Source of the DNA: Lingula anatina
Lineage: Eukaryota > Brachiopoda > Lingulata > Lingulida > Lingulidae
Length of the DNA stretch: 60,000 bases
Reading direction: 5' to 3'
Assembly (NCBI RefSeq): GCF_001039355.2
Contig: NW_019775303.1
Location: 155,664-215,663, forward strand
Shown: positions 1 to 24,654 of the stretch, piece after piece
Numbering within the stretch: the stretch's first letter is position 1
How the letters are laid out: each line of letters starts with the position of its first letter
The notes under the pieces: model-generated
What the model saw: the letters and a program-made list of their open reading frames with translations, nothing else
The model's database searches: none
Told to the model about the DNA's origin: nothing
Program-made: the position numbers and the translations under genes

Positions 1-1238
1 AGGCAAGCAAAGTTGGACTACTGTCCATGATAATGCTTGTCTCAGACATAAAGATTTTTAGAACTTGGTTTACAATATCATTGTGCTGATAATAAAAAGT
101 TCTGAAAAGAGTTATGTCTGATTAAAACATAACCACACTTTCTGAATCTTTTGTAAATTATAAAATGCATACCCCTGCTCCTTAATTGCATTTTGCTCTT
201 ACTGAAAATACTAGGAATGCTTGTAACTGTTCACTTGGCTTACGCTAACATAAATTTAAAAAAAAATTAAAAAGCGGGTTTTTTTTTTTTTTTTTGCAAA
301 ATTTGCAGTCTCTTATTTGGTTAAAATAATCAATTGTTCAATTAGTACACTGACATTAACATTTAAATGGTGGTAATACTTATACTTTAATTAAGAGCAA
401 TTATCTTTCAACATCAATTCCCCTTAATTTTGACTTAATATAAGATCACACTATAAGGAACATCAGAATCATAAGATCTCCTTAGACAGAACAACGGAGG
501 AAAAATTATCTTAGCATTTTAAAGAACCAAATTTTTACAAAGCTGACATGTAACAATTGTACGTTATCGTAGTTATTAACTTAATGCTGAGCTTATTTCT
601 AAAATATCTGGCAAAAAAGTTTTAGTGCATAAATAATTGTTCAAGCGTCTAAATCAAATACTTCTAAATGAAACAAATTGAACAGTTCAGTTCTGAACCT
701 TAAGTGCCCTTTGATTCCATGTAGTTAGTTCTCTAAATGCATTACTGCTTAAAATTATAAGGAAGTATTCAAAAATGTGTACCTTAAACACTGGGACCTT
801 AAAATGAATTAAAATCCCAATAATGTATATACAGTTAAAATTTCACCATTGTGATTGTCAAAGAAAAAAATCATAATATCTTTTTATGTGAAATTATGGC
901 ACATTTGAAGAATAATAGCTGTAAAACAGATTGAAGGATGACAACTTAAAGCTGAACTTCTTACTAAAATTGCAACACTAGCAGGATTGGAATTCCAAGT
1001 GGGAATATTCTTACAACTTTTCAACATGATCAATAAAAACAAACAAGATTCATGGGTGCATCTTACAATATCCAGAATAAAACAAGATAAAATCAAATAT
1101 ACCTGTAACTTAAAAAAATTTTTACAACAACAAAACTTGAATTAATACTCAAACATTCCATTTTAAATTAAAAAGAGAACATATTAAATATGCATACAAA
1201 AATATTGTAATTCTTAATTAACTTATGAAACATGTTCA
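1..1238. other. 3' flank / probable 3' UTR of ADA2
   Basis: AT-rich sequence downstream of the ADA2 stop codon (minus strand). No open frame resembles a known protein. Part is probably ADA2 3' UTR, but I see no clean AATAAA on the minus strand, only a variant ATTAAA near 385-390. The short minus-strand frame at 884-1096 shows no homology or splice logic. Confidence 0.4.
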
Positions 1239-10631
<9,393 letters not shown>

Positions 10632-11113
10632 AGTGCTTGATTTGCTGGAAGAAAGATCGCGAATATCCGCCACCTAAAATGTCTAACGAAAAGTAAGCTT
10701 GCTGTAATTCTCACAACCTGACCTCTTGTCGACCTTGTGAAGGTGAAATTTTATCCAATGCTTAAGCAATTTCTCACCATGGCTTTGATTGGGTTGAAAC
10801 AAGTAGAAGCTTGTGGTTTGACCAATCAGGCCGACATTCACATTTCGCAGCCACGTAAACAAGAGGAGCCGCAACTTGAGTTCAAAATAGTGCTGAGAAA
10901 AAAGAGAATCGCTATACCGCAATTTTTTGCAGTTGGTGAAGGTTAAAAACATCCATATCAATCGAAACGTGTAACTGCAAGCTGAAACTTAGGTTGTGTG
11001 GGTAAAGATATCCGCAATCTAGGCCGTCCACTGCCGAAGCAAGGGACAAGGGACGACGATTGCAGGCAACCAAAACAACGAGTGCGTACGTGGCGATTGT
11101 TTTTCCATCAACC
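10632..11113. promoter_or_regulatory. Divergent promoter region ADA2 / TMEM263
   Basis: 482 bp between the ATG of ADA2 (minus) and that of TMEM263 (plus). Contains a canonical CCAAT box (ACCAATCAGG, 10821-10830), an inverted CCAAT (TGATTGGGT, about 10786-10794) and ATCCAATG (about 10752), plus CpG-containing sequence near 11020-11100. Transcription start sites are not visible from sequence. Confidence 0.5.
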
Positions 11114-12391
11114 ATGTCTGGATGGGTATCCTCTGTTTACTCGTGCATTGTTAAGGTGAGAAAGGTATACTTGTAAACTGATCTTTGATTTATCATGATG
11201 TTGTTGTAGAGGATTGTAGTACAGCGATTGATAAAACACTGACGTTAACATATCACATAATGATAAGTCGCCTATTCTGAATGGGGCCACTGTGTTTTCA
11301 AAATTTGTGTTCAAGCCAAATTTAATTTTGGTTACAGAGTAAAAAAAAGTAATTTTGATTTTTTAAATAATATTTTGATAATTAAAAATAATTTGGAATT
11401 TAGTGACACCCCCTAGGTTGCATATTTTTCACTTTAACATATCCAGATTACTCTTTTCCACATTATACTATACCCCCTCTTTTTTGCTTCTATTATTATT
11501 ATTGTTCTTACTATTATTATTATTATTATTATTCTTGTTCTTACTATTATTCTTAAACAGAAACCTGCTTCAGAACAGGTTGAGGTTATATTAGATCCCA
11601 ATGATGTGAAAGAGACTGATGCTCCTGAGTACAGTGCTGACAAGAAAACAGATAATGTAGAGGGTAAATATTTTTTCTCATTGTTCCCATTAATAGCCTA
11701 CTAGTATTATATTCACAATTTGATAGTTTTCATCTTCTAATAGATCACCAAACCTCTAATTTTTGTTAATTTATTCATCATACTGTATGATAGGCAACAT
11801 TAGTCAAATGAGTCAAATGTAGAAATGTATGAAGTCATTACATTAAAATGAAAAAATTATTTTGTGCAGCAAACTTATTTTAGTGTCATATATGTCAGAT
11901 TCAACATCATTTGCTAGAACTTTACTTTCTGAATTCATTCACAAATATTTTTTGGTCATTTTCTCCACAGTGGGTGTCCCACAGCTTCCTAGGATGATAT
12001 GCATTGCGTAGAATTTCACCACATTGCTGAAAATTTATAAGTCCACCTTTACAGATTTTCACACATTTTCTAGTCTTGTAAGATATTGGGTATTGCCAAC
12101 AGACTGATCTCATGTGATTTCCATTGAAATAAAAACTTACTTTTCATATCAGAATTATCAAATTCAAATTCAGAACCCCAGCAATCACCAGGAATGGTGT
12201 GGCGACTATCTAGTGGCGTTTTCAATACAGCAACTGGAGCTGTCGGACTGGGAGTTGGAGGTGTAAAGTGGGCAGCAAGTAAAGGCTATAATGTAGGAGC
12301 TGCAGTAGTCAGTGGGTCTCAAGCTGTTGCCAGTAAAGTTCCAGTAGTCAACAAATTACCAGGTCTTTCAAAGAAGGACAAAAGTGATTGA
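11114..12391 (+). CDS. TMEM263: Transmembrane protein 263 homologue
   Basis: Three coding exons: 11114-11155, 11561-11663, 12174-12391, giving 120 residues (human about 116). The last acceptor is placed after ATTCAG because it yields EPQQSPGM, matching the ...PQQQPGM context of vertebrate TMEM263. The core GVFNTATGAVGLGVGGVKW is glycine-rich and membrane-like, followed by a second small-residue segment. The C terminus VVNKLPGLSKKDKSD closely matches the family tail. The N-terminal exon (MSGWVSSVYSCIVK) and the acidic exon 2 are less conserved. Family function is poorly known; vertebrate work links it to skeletal growth. A long 3' UTR is likely, with AATAAA at 13952-13957. Confidence 0.88.
11489..11556. 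repeat. (TTA)n / pyrimidine-rich microsatellite
   Basis: Simple TAT/TTA repeat directly upstream of the acceptor of TMEM263 exon 2. Part of it may act as the polypyrimidine tract. Open frames through it are artefacts. Confidence 0.8.
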
Positions 12392-12650
12392 AGTAATGAA
12401 ACTGAAATATGTTAAGAAGTTATTTTTAAACTCCACTTTACGTGTCAAAAACAGATTTTTTCTGATGAAACAATTTATTTTGGTGCATGCATTATAAAAA
12501 TGCAAAAATGTTTTTAACTTACACAAGGTATATAGATATTTATCAGACAATGCTTAATACCTTGGTGATTATGAAAATGGCCCGAGTCTGTTATTAACTC
12601 ATTTGCAGTTTACTTCACTCAGTTTTACTGGCAAAAATGAAAGAATGGCG

Positions 12651-13096
12651 CTTTAAGTAACTAAGTGTAGGATTTTACACACCTAGTAAGTACATACACC
12701 ACTAAACTTATCCTGCTAAAATTATCTGAGGACTAAGTAATACTCTACCATTTTTTAAAAGATAAATATCAAGAATAATTTCAAAAAGAGAACAATAAGA
12801 AAAAAAACGAGTTTACCACTTTCTGATATACCATTTCACCCATTAACCACCTTGGAATAGTTCTAAATTGTGCAAGAATGGAACTTGAGGGATGGCAGAA
12901 TTTGAAAGATTATTGCTGAAGTAAGGTCAAGTACTTTTTAATTTCCCCAGATTGTTTTTGAGTTATGGTTGAATGTCAGGAAAGAATGATCAGATGTTGG
13001 TTATTTGCAAAAAAATACTGTTTACCCCAATAAATTCATGTTTTTCAAAAGTTTGATCATTTTTTACTGTAAAATCCTACACTGTGCAACTTAAAG
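12651..13096. mobile_element. Inverted-repeat element in TMEM263 3' region
   Basis: Ends CTTTAAGTAACTAAGTGTAG and the reverse complement of CTACACTGTGCAACTTAAAG share about 28 bp with few mismatches, including a perfect GTGTAGGATTTTACA arm. About 446 bp, no open frame. Confidence 0.65.
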
Positions 13097-14759
13097 GAGT
13101 GTTATATTTTACTTAAGGAGTATTATGTAAAATTGAAAATAGAACATGAAATCAAAGCAACCCATGCAGGTAAAAGGTCACATTCATTTTATCATTTTGT
13201 TTTCAGTCTTGTATGTCTTAAATCTTAAATGCTGTGTATCGGCAATCAATTGCAACAAATGAATGGGTCAGATGCCTTCAGATTGCCCTAGTATAGGAAA
13301 CAGGAAATATGTTCAACTTAATGCCTAAATTTTAAAGGTCAATCACTAAATTATAAATAGGGAACTATCTTTGCAGACAATCCCTTTCTTACAAAAATGA
13401 TGAATTTCCATGTTGCAGAGATCATTGCAGGAATTTTGCATTTTTGAATAGTTATTTGCATTTATAAGCTTCTAGTTCTACTGGCATATCCTTTAGAACA
13501 AGTAAATGAATATGATGTTAGATTTTAACTTATCTGAAAGAACCTGTTTCAAACCAGGTTGTTGTAAGCAATTGGATTGGATTGGCATTTGTTATTAGCT
13601 GTTAACTCTTATCATCTTGTATGGCTGTAATTATGGCTGTAAGCCTTGATGCATCATATTTCATGGAAATCTATGCAGTTGTTTGATGTAGATATGAACA
13701 TCATTTTAGCAAACCGTCCCCATTTATTTATAAATGATCATCATTTATTCACTGCACTTTGACAAGAATATCATTTGCATTTTGCTTACATTTTAACTTA
13801 GAGGAAACTTGTCAATTGATGTTAAAACTTGGAATTATGCTCCAATTCAAAATTGACATAGGGTAGTAAAATCAATTTGTATAGAATGTTTCTAAACTTC
13901 TAAACTCTAAAGGTGTTCCTTTTTTTGTAAGTGTTGTAGGTGAATGATGTAAATAAAAACAATCATAAACAATGGTGCATAAAAATCTGTGATGCTTATT
14001 CTATTTTGAAAATTCGTAAGTTGCATGTTTCCTGGAATTGGTGTTAAGTAATATAAGCATGTTGCAAGAATAGTACTTTAAATATTTTCAATTTTTTTCT
14101 TTAAAAAAGAGAAATCTTGTCATTGTGAAAAGGCATGATTGAATGGGTGCTATTGCCTTTACATTCAATGTTCAGAATCCAACCATTTGACCTGCACAAT
14201 TATTTTGTCAGTATGTGTAGATTTTATGCATAGATATATTTGCCATGGGATATTGTATCCTCGGTGTTATAATGATCTGTAATATATAAAGGTTTCATAA
14301 ATACATCTAAATGATCTCACTTAAAATGTCAGACTTTCACTCCTTGCAGGCTTAGCACATGAATGCTCAGTGGTAACACAATACATTCGAGAAGTCGGTT
14401 GTTTGCCATTACTACAGTAGTAAAAGCTCTTAGATTAACGTGTGGGTTTTCAATCCCTCATAGTACATTTAAATTGATTACCGTAAAGGGATGACAGCTC
14501 TTCATTTTGATGGGAAAAGTGCCATGAAAAGAATATTCCTGGGGTAATCGTCATTTTTCTTTTACTTTTCAATAGTTAGTGAATCCTTTATGAGAATCAA
14601 TGTTGGCCTATTTTTTTAAGTTTGGTTTTTGTAATAATTTCTGAAAAGTAAATTAGGAGTGTAGCCATCTATGAAGGTTCACATGATCAGATGGTATGCA
14701 CAGATTTCACCATTCTTGTGGTAAAATGGAATTTATTATATTGCTATGGCTGCATTCAG

Positions 14760-14912
14760 AACAGTGGACTAACTAGTCTGAGGGTCAAATATGGCAATCC
14801 ACTAAAAAGCTTGCCATCCAATCCCCTAATAGATATTGTATAGATTCCTGGTGGGGAACTTTTCAAGTGGGTGGGCTATATATTTGACCCTCAGACTCGT
14901 TAGCCCACTGTT
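14760..14912. mobile_element. Short inverted-repeat element (MITE-like)
   Basis: Left arm AACAGTGGACTAAC..TCTGAGGGTCAAATA and right arm TATTTGACCCTCAGA..CCCACTGTT are inverted copies of about 31 bp with two or three mismatches, around 153 bp in total. Confidence 0.75.
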
Positions 14913-15869
14913 AGGAATGCTAACATTCTTAACATTTGTTAGTAGCAATGTATTTATTGCAGAATTTCGAATCTCATATGAAGAGTTGTTATCCTTTTAA
15001 TGGAAGGCCTGTCAATTGCAAGTCACCAGATGTTGCAATTTTTCAGTAGTCAATGGTTCATCAGTAATCTATTAAGATCATGTTATTGCATTTATACTTT
15101 CAGCATAATGGCCTTTACATAGTACTTCTAGTCAACATGTTCTGGTCTCTGTACATATGTATTGGCAACTTTACTTAGTGTCATTTAAATAGTAAAAAAA
15201 AAAGGTTCAAAGAGTCGGTGATAATAGCCAAGTCATGCATATTAGGCAATTTATTGTGAAGAAAATGTTTTTATCAACATTTTTTTTTTCTTCGAATCTT
15301 TTCTTCCTTTTGTATATATATGCCATACAGAATACATTTCTTGGGTTTTGGAATGGTTACTCATTAACATATTATTGTTCCCAGTATTATGTTCACAGTT
15401 ATATGTTTATATAGAGAAATAAATTATATATTTACAACAACAAAAGAAGTGTTGATGTCCAATAGTATAACAAAATTAAAACAATTCCCAGAATAAAAGC
15501 ATGTGTCAAAAAAAAAATAATAATAATAATAAATAAATAAAATAAAAATCCAGTCCTTTTGTATAAATGTTTAAATAATGTGTCTCCACCTGAAATCCCT
15601 CCTATACAAAGGATCTTCTGGAATACAATTAGGGAATGTGGCATTAGATGTGTAGTTTTCTATAATGTCCATGCAGTCCGGTTTTGGTTTATTTTCTGCA
15701 ATATTCACTCATTGCACACATTGCTTAATACCTCTTATGCAGAATTTCTGAGTGTACAAATCACTTGAGAATTGCAGTCTCGCATATTTCAATACCCAAG
15801 TGTTTTGGATCAAAGCAGCACCATATAAAATGTGTTTTGAACTTCTTCCAATGGAGAATATAAGATAAG

Positions 15870-19006
<3,137 letters not shown>

Positions 19007-19196
19007 TTTTTTAAATCCCTTGTGTTTCAAAAATTATCACGTTTCTATAAGTGATACAAATCATTCGTCAAATCATTTTTCGCGGCATTTTGCATGTGCT
19101 CCTATTTCAATGACGTCACCATTATATTTACACCGTAAGTGGTGATGTCTATCCTATTGCCAGTCGGAAGCTCGACTCCAGTTTTGATTTGGAACT
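19007..19196. promoter_or_regulatory. Compact divergent promoter UBE2T / VHL
   Basis: Only 190 bp separate the two start codons. Contains a perfect palindromic CRE TGACGTCA at 19111-19118 and an E2F-like TTTCGCGG at about 19078-19085. Transcripts must start inside this interval or overlap unless one gene uses another promoter. Sites are matched by eye only. Confidence 0.6.
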
Positions 19197-20293
19197 ATGT
19201 CGGAAGACGTGACCCAAGGGACATGTGAAAACACAATGTTGAAGTCCAAAAACGCAGATGTACCAGCATACGTTACATTCTGCAACAGGACTTCGAGAAA
19301 TGTTGATATTTTCTGGTTAAATTATAAGGGGAAACGAGTGAAATACTGCAATTTATCGCCTCAACAACGAAACTTTTATGTAGACACCTATGTTACACAT
19401 CCATGGGTTTTCAGAGAAGCTGGTACGGAATATATCATGACTGCAAATAAAAAGGACGTGTTTTTTCCTAAAGCATGGGATGGTGGACAAGAACGAAGCA
19501 TAACGTACATTGATATACCAGGTATATATTCAAGCACATACTGGCAAAACTTTTTCTATTCGTCAAATGCATGAGTGGATGAGAGTGAATAATGGTGCAG
19601 GAGAATGGATGTGAAAGGTTTATCTGTGTGGGTAATATCATAATTTTGTTAGGGAGACCATTAACCTGTGAAAAAACATATTGTGGGGGAGTAACATGAG
19701 GGGAATGGAAGAAAAATTCACCCCAGGACAGTACTACTACTACATGTACTAGAGTAGTGCAGATACATATATATACTAAAATCAGTACATTGCAAGCAGC
19801 TTATTTTATTTTTACCGACTGTGGTAATCATCTAGATAATAATTCCATGGAGGAAAAATAATTGAACTTCTGATGGACTGGAACAAAGATAAGGAAACCC
19901 TTTTTTTTCTTTTTACAAAAATATTCAACCAACCATCTTCAACTGTTCCACCCAGTGCAACCTACGGCGTATATATATATATATATATATCGATGCACCT
20001 ACAATACTTTTGCTTCCTTTCCAGTGTCATAGTCTACCATACAGCACACATTGTACAAATTATGGTTAAAACAATTTTGTTTAGTGATGGCTCCATCATT
20101 TATACTATTTTGTTGGATTTTTTAATTTTCAGTGTATTCCTTGAGGGAAAGATGTATTCAGGTTCTTAGGAAACTACTCCCTAAAGAGTGTATGGAAGAT
20201 CTGGACATACCCAAGTTGCTGAAACAAGAACTGCTTGACATGCAGTGTCAAAGTCATGATACATATAAAAGTGTTAAAAGCAGCACCCCATGA
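19197..20293 (+). CDS. VHL: von Hippel-Lindau tumour suppressor homologue
   Basis: Substrate receptor of the Elongin B/C-Cullin 2 ubiquitin ligase that binds prolyl-hydroxylated HIF-alpha. Two coding exons, 19197-19521 and 20133-20293 (phase 1 junction), give 161 residues, comparable to the short human p19 form and lacking the human acidic N-terminal repeats. Beta domain: YVTFCNRTSR at about residue 25, Tyr50 equivalent to human Tyr98, and THPWVFREAGT with His68 and Trp70 matching human His115 and Trp117 of the hydroxyproline pocket. The alpha domain begins VYSLRERCIQV, with Cys116 at the Elongin C contact (human Cys162). The single intron is at the position and phase of human intron 2; human intron 1 is absent. 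The start codon is the first ATG after the UBE2T/VHL promoter. AATAAA at 21307-21312 may end the transcript. Confidence 0.95.
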
Positions 20294-23200
20294 CATACAC
20301 TACATTGAAAAGTCTAAATTGACCAATAATTCACTGTGATCATTCATTACCGACTGGATGACCTTACTAGTAATTAAGTGGATCTCTGCCCCCAGAGCAG
20401 AGGGACATGGATTCAGCTCTGCCGGGAACGTACCAGTTCTTCTTAAAGAGTACCCACTGTCTCCCTGCTTGGCACTTGGCTCTGTTGGAAGTAGAGGTTA
20501 GGTACCTGGTCTGACAGTGAAATATTCCTTTAGTATGCCAGCTTTAAGCACCACGTTTTGCAACGCCTACCCGGGTTGATGTAACATCTACAGTAAATCT
20601 GAATGTACTCCATACAAGAGGCCAGCAGAGTGGTGCAGGTAGTTTTCCTGGACCTCTCTGTCTTTTGACCAATTGGTAGCAATTTTTTTTATAAAGAGAT
20701 GATGAAGCCTGAACTATTTAAAGTACTAGTATGTGTACTTGGTTTGAGGGTTATCCAATGGCTGTTTCTATTTGGATTTTTATCTTGTGAGGACAGAGTT
20801 TAGTTTCAAAAGTTTCCATAAGTTACTGTCTCAAATGGCAAATATATAGAGATTTTATTAAATTCTTTAAAATTTTTTTGACTAATTTCAAAGTTTTTTT
20901 ATTTATTTTATTTTTATTTTTTATTTTTTCATTTCAGTAGACTAGCATGTAGTGTTTCCTGTGGAATTTAGTTTCATTAATCCATCCAGGTGTCATTGAA
21001 GTTCTTGATGACAAACTACCCTGGTGCTGTACAAGCTTGTCAGCAGCATGTTGTTGGCAGATTCATTGGACGTCAAGTCATAGGCACCCCGAGTGTCAGG
21101 GCACTGTAAAGAACTCACTATACCTGTTCATGTGTTGGCTTTATGGTGCCCCTTAAGAATAGAGACAATGTTGAGTATCTGTCAATCAAAGGAACTGCTC
21201 TGCAGTGAATCTGCATTTGAATGTCATTAGTCCAAAATGATATGTAAAACAGATTTAATTTTGCTTCATTTAATTTCATTTACTGTATTTAAGATGTTAA
21301 TTGAAAAATAAATAATATATTTTTTAAAAGAAAAAGACATTCCATATGTTTTTGTATTTTATTGCTTATCAAAAAAAAAGTTGCACTTGGAGATACAAAC
21401 ACAATACACGTGCTTGCCAAGTGCCAAGTTTGACATCTACACTGTATGTCCAATACCTCTATAAAGACTGCGCAATGACTTCACCAAATTTAATGCATTC
21501 TACAGTGTAAGACAGCTGTGTTTTATGGAAAATACATGGATGTGTTTTACAATTTCTGGGCATGAGCTTTTTCCACAGAAACACAAATTTTTTGAAATTT
21601 AGTTCTGATCCAGGGTTTAGCCAGGTAGACGTCCAGCTGTAGAAAGCGTGTCCAAGCAAAGGAATATCTACACTGTATTTGACGACTGGACGACATTTTT
21701 AATATTCTCATTGTCAAAGATAAAAGTTAAATCAGACTTGAACATGCGAACTTTTACCAGTTAGCCTTAAATTTGATGTGCAGTAAGCTCAGATAGTATA
21801 ATTGGAGCATGATACAATACCAGGGGTACCACACAATTGTACGGGCTTTGATACGATAGCCATGTCGATTAGCATTGCAGGTAAGTAGCAAGTGGAGAGA
21901 GGTGTTACCACACCTAATATTTGTTTGAATGTTTGTTAAAAAATGGAATTGGAAAAAAAATGAAAAAGTTTTAAAGTTACTGTTGATCCTGCTCCTGTTT
22001 GCAATCAGTTTACTATTTAAGGTCCAAGGCAGTTCTATGTTATCAAAAGCTTATATTTGCCAAAGTGTAAATGGCTGAAGCTGCAATAAAGACACTAAAA
22101 TGCACTTTGATTCCTCTTTATTTATTACAAATATGAAAGACCAATGATAAGGTGAATAGTAAATGGTGCTCACACTATGAAATTTGAGTTTATGTCAGTA
22201 ATTCAGTGGTCCTCATCGCAAGCCTGAAGCAAGAAAAAAATCAGTTTTGTTTATAAGGCCATGAATTGCACAATAAATATCAACTAATCTTATTATTTTC
22301 TAAGCATGTTTTCTAAATGCAGCACCTGTATATTTGTAGTTGTGATTCATCCCAACTTTATTTATCCTGTTAAAAACCTTGCTTTTAGTTAAGAAGTTAT
22401 ACAGACTTCGTGTTTTATTCAGGGATGAAAGTTATTTTCATTTTAGTATGCTATACAACATTCAAATTACAAAGAAAGTGTTCACAGTTTCCGAATAATA
22501 AGAGCACCTTTGGCCCTCTCTAATGCCAAATCATTAGGACTTATTTTTTGCCTAAGTAATATACTTAATTCTGATTTATTTCAACATCATTATGGTGAAT
22601 TGATATTACAGAAATTGTATAACAATCCTGTTAATGGAGCAACAGTGCTGATTATGAATTTTTGTGCTTCCTTCCATAATGCAACATATTTTGCAAAATC
22701 CAAAGAAATGGAATTGGATGAATAAGTTTCATCCTCTTGATGCAGATTTTATTGCTGACAGTCATTGAAGAGCAACAGATTTACTGTTTCGCTTGGAATG
22801 TTACTGATCTGGTTTTTAGCACTGAAAGATAAAATCAATACTTAAGTGTCAATTACAATACCTGCGTAACAATATATCTGTACAGAACAACAAATTTCTG
22901 AAAATTAAAGCATGTTTTAATAATTTAGACAATTACAAAGCAAAAAAAAAAAAAAAAACAAATATCAATTAAATAATAGGTTTTTGATATCAACTTTTTT
23001 CTTTTTTTTTTTTTCTTTTTTTCTTTCAATTTCTTTGCCATTTCTTTGCTACAAGTGGTATTCATCCAACTCTGATTGGCCAGAATCATAGGGACAACTG
23101 CACTTGACATCTTTGTTTATTTGGACTGGGAGGGATTTGTAAAGATAACTTGAATTTATAGTATTTTATTATAATTATAATTATTATTTACCATACTCTG

Positions 23201-23423
23201 CACAGGCCAGTTTTGCTGTTGTTTGGGTCCTCCATGCATGTTATATGTTTTAAATATTTCTGTTATTTTAAAAATATTTCTGTCCATTTCGGTAACCCCC
23301 TGTTTTAAGATCATATATTTACAAAATAAAGAAATAGTGCAAATAAAACTTAAAAATAGCTTTGTCTTCTGTTAGTTTAACTTATCTGATAAGAGTTTTA
23401 GACTTTCATTTCATTCAATCTGT

Positions 23424-23671
23424 TAGGGACCATTCCCACAGCTTTGGGTCAATCTATCTCCCTCGGAAGTCGCAATATATTGCTATCAACTTAACTGGCT
23501 TAAATGTCTGTCACGCCTAGTAAAGCTGTTAGGGGGTAATTTTCATTACCCTGTAGCTGATTCCGTAGGCATGACAGACATTTAATCCAGTTAAGTTGAT
23601 AGCAATTTAGTGAGACTCCCCAGGGAGATAGGCCAATCATGATAGATCGATATTGGTATAGTAACCAGTCC
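23424..23671. mobile_element. Copy of the GGGACCATTCCCACAG inverted-repeat family
   Basis: Begins TAGGGACCATTCCCACAG. The interior has GGCTTAAATGTCTGTCACGC and AAAGCTGTTAGGGGGTAATT, then the inverted counterparts (GACAGACATTTAATCCAG, AGCAATTTAGTGAGACTCCC). The right end is degraded. Confidence 0.8.
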
Positions 23672-24403
23672 TAGTTTACTTTATCAGATCAGAGATTTAG
23701 ACTTTCATTTTAATCTATCTTTTGTTTGAAATCACTAAAATGAAACTCAAGTGAAATTCTGCATGCTGAACAATATTCCACTGCATACTGACTTTTTGTA
23801 TTTAAATTCCATAATACTGAATGATATAAAGACTCATTTTTTTCTTCATCATAAGTATATTAAAACCAAAATAAAGTTGCATTCCGTTGTTTTATTTTAA
23901 GCAAACATGCTATTTAGTACCACTAGCATGGGCACTGGTGATACTCATGGTTTTAGTCCAACCCGCCTCGTGTTGGTTTTTGAGCATAGTTTTACTACAA
24001 TAATAGCCATTTTAGTGGTGAAATGCAATATAATATATTTCCATGTGTTGTTTACAATGTATTTCTTGTGGAATTTTGAATCTCAAAGGAAGAGTAATTA
24101 TTGCTTTAATGGTGTCCATCTAAGATGAAAACAGAATTACCACAGGATCATAAAATGTGAAATTGATAGCCTTATAATGCACAAGTAATTTTAGCCCTAA
24201 GAAAACTTAGCCAAGGCACACCAACTATTTCAGGAAGGTCTGATATAAAAGGGGTACGACAAAGGTATAACGCAAATCACTATTTTACCCTTTGAAACAT
24301 GTCAGTGAGCAATAGAAAGTGTCATCTTATATTATTTAAAGGTAGTCTTCATATTGTGCGTATTATTGTATTGTGAATCAATCTCTCACTCTAAAAACTT
24401 TCA

Positions 24404-24515
24404 CCCTCTCCGCCTCTCACATGCCTCCCCATGTGTCGTCCCAATGGTGCCGAGATTTAATGACTGTACCCCCGCAGGGACGATGCATGGGGATGCGTGT
24501 GAGAGGCGGAGAATC
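24404..24515. mobile_element. Hairpin MITE related to the 39063 element
   Basis: Arms CTCCGCCTCTCACATGCCTC and GATGCGTGTGAGAGGCGGAG are inverted copies. The interior GCCGAGATTTAATGACTG is shared with the element at 39063-39250 (GCCGAGATTTAATTACTG). Confidence 0.7.
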
Positions 24516-24654
24516 TATTAAAAGATTAGGCGGTTTTTCTTTCATGTACGTCTGCCATATTTAGTTCCAGGATTTGTAAAGCCTGGCTCAACTCGTTGGG
24601 AATGCAATCTATGTATACCAACAGTTATTCATTGTAAATAAAAATAAATACTTT

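Larger units (their letters stand above)
12392..15869. other. TMEM263 3' region and convergent intergenic DNA
   Basis: No further coding exons recognised. AATAAA at 13952-13957 is a good candidate poly(A) signal for TMEM263. On the minus strand, AATAAA (plus TTTATT, 15688-15693) could end UBE2T. Contains two inverted-repeat elements (12651-13096, 14760-14912) and a copy of a roughly 40-bp repeat at about 15475-15512. Confidence 0.6.
20294..24654. other. VHL 3' region and convergent intergenic DNA
   Basis: No coding exon recognised. About 20370-20650 is a more complex, GC-richer stretch that may be an old dispersed repeat in the VHL 3' UTR, though I cannot name it. AATAAA occurs at 21307-21312 and ATAAAG sequences near 22088. 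Contains the family element at 23424-23671 and an inverted-repeat element at 24404-24515. Confidence 0.55.

Noticed and set aside
10632-10673. Upstream in-frame start giving a 14-residue longer ADA2 N terminus
   Set aside because: The codon is GTG. The ATG at 10631 begins directly with the signal peptide, and the upstream part follows an acceptor-like TTTTAG, suggesting 5' UTR.
15559-15768. 69-residue plus-strand frame
   Set aside because: Starts with a plausible ATG but has no recognised domain, splice context or composition shift; it lies in the convergent 3' regions of TMEM263 and UBE2T.
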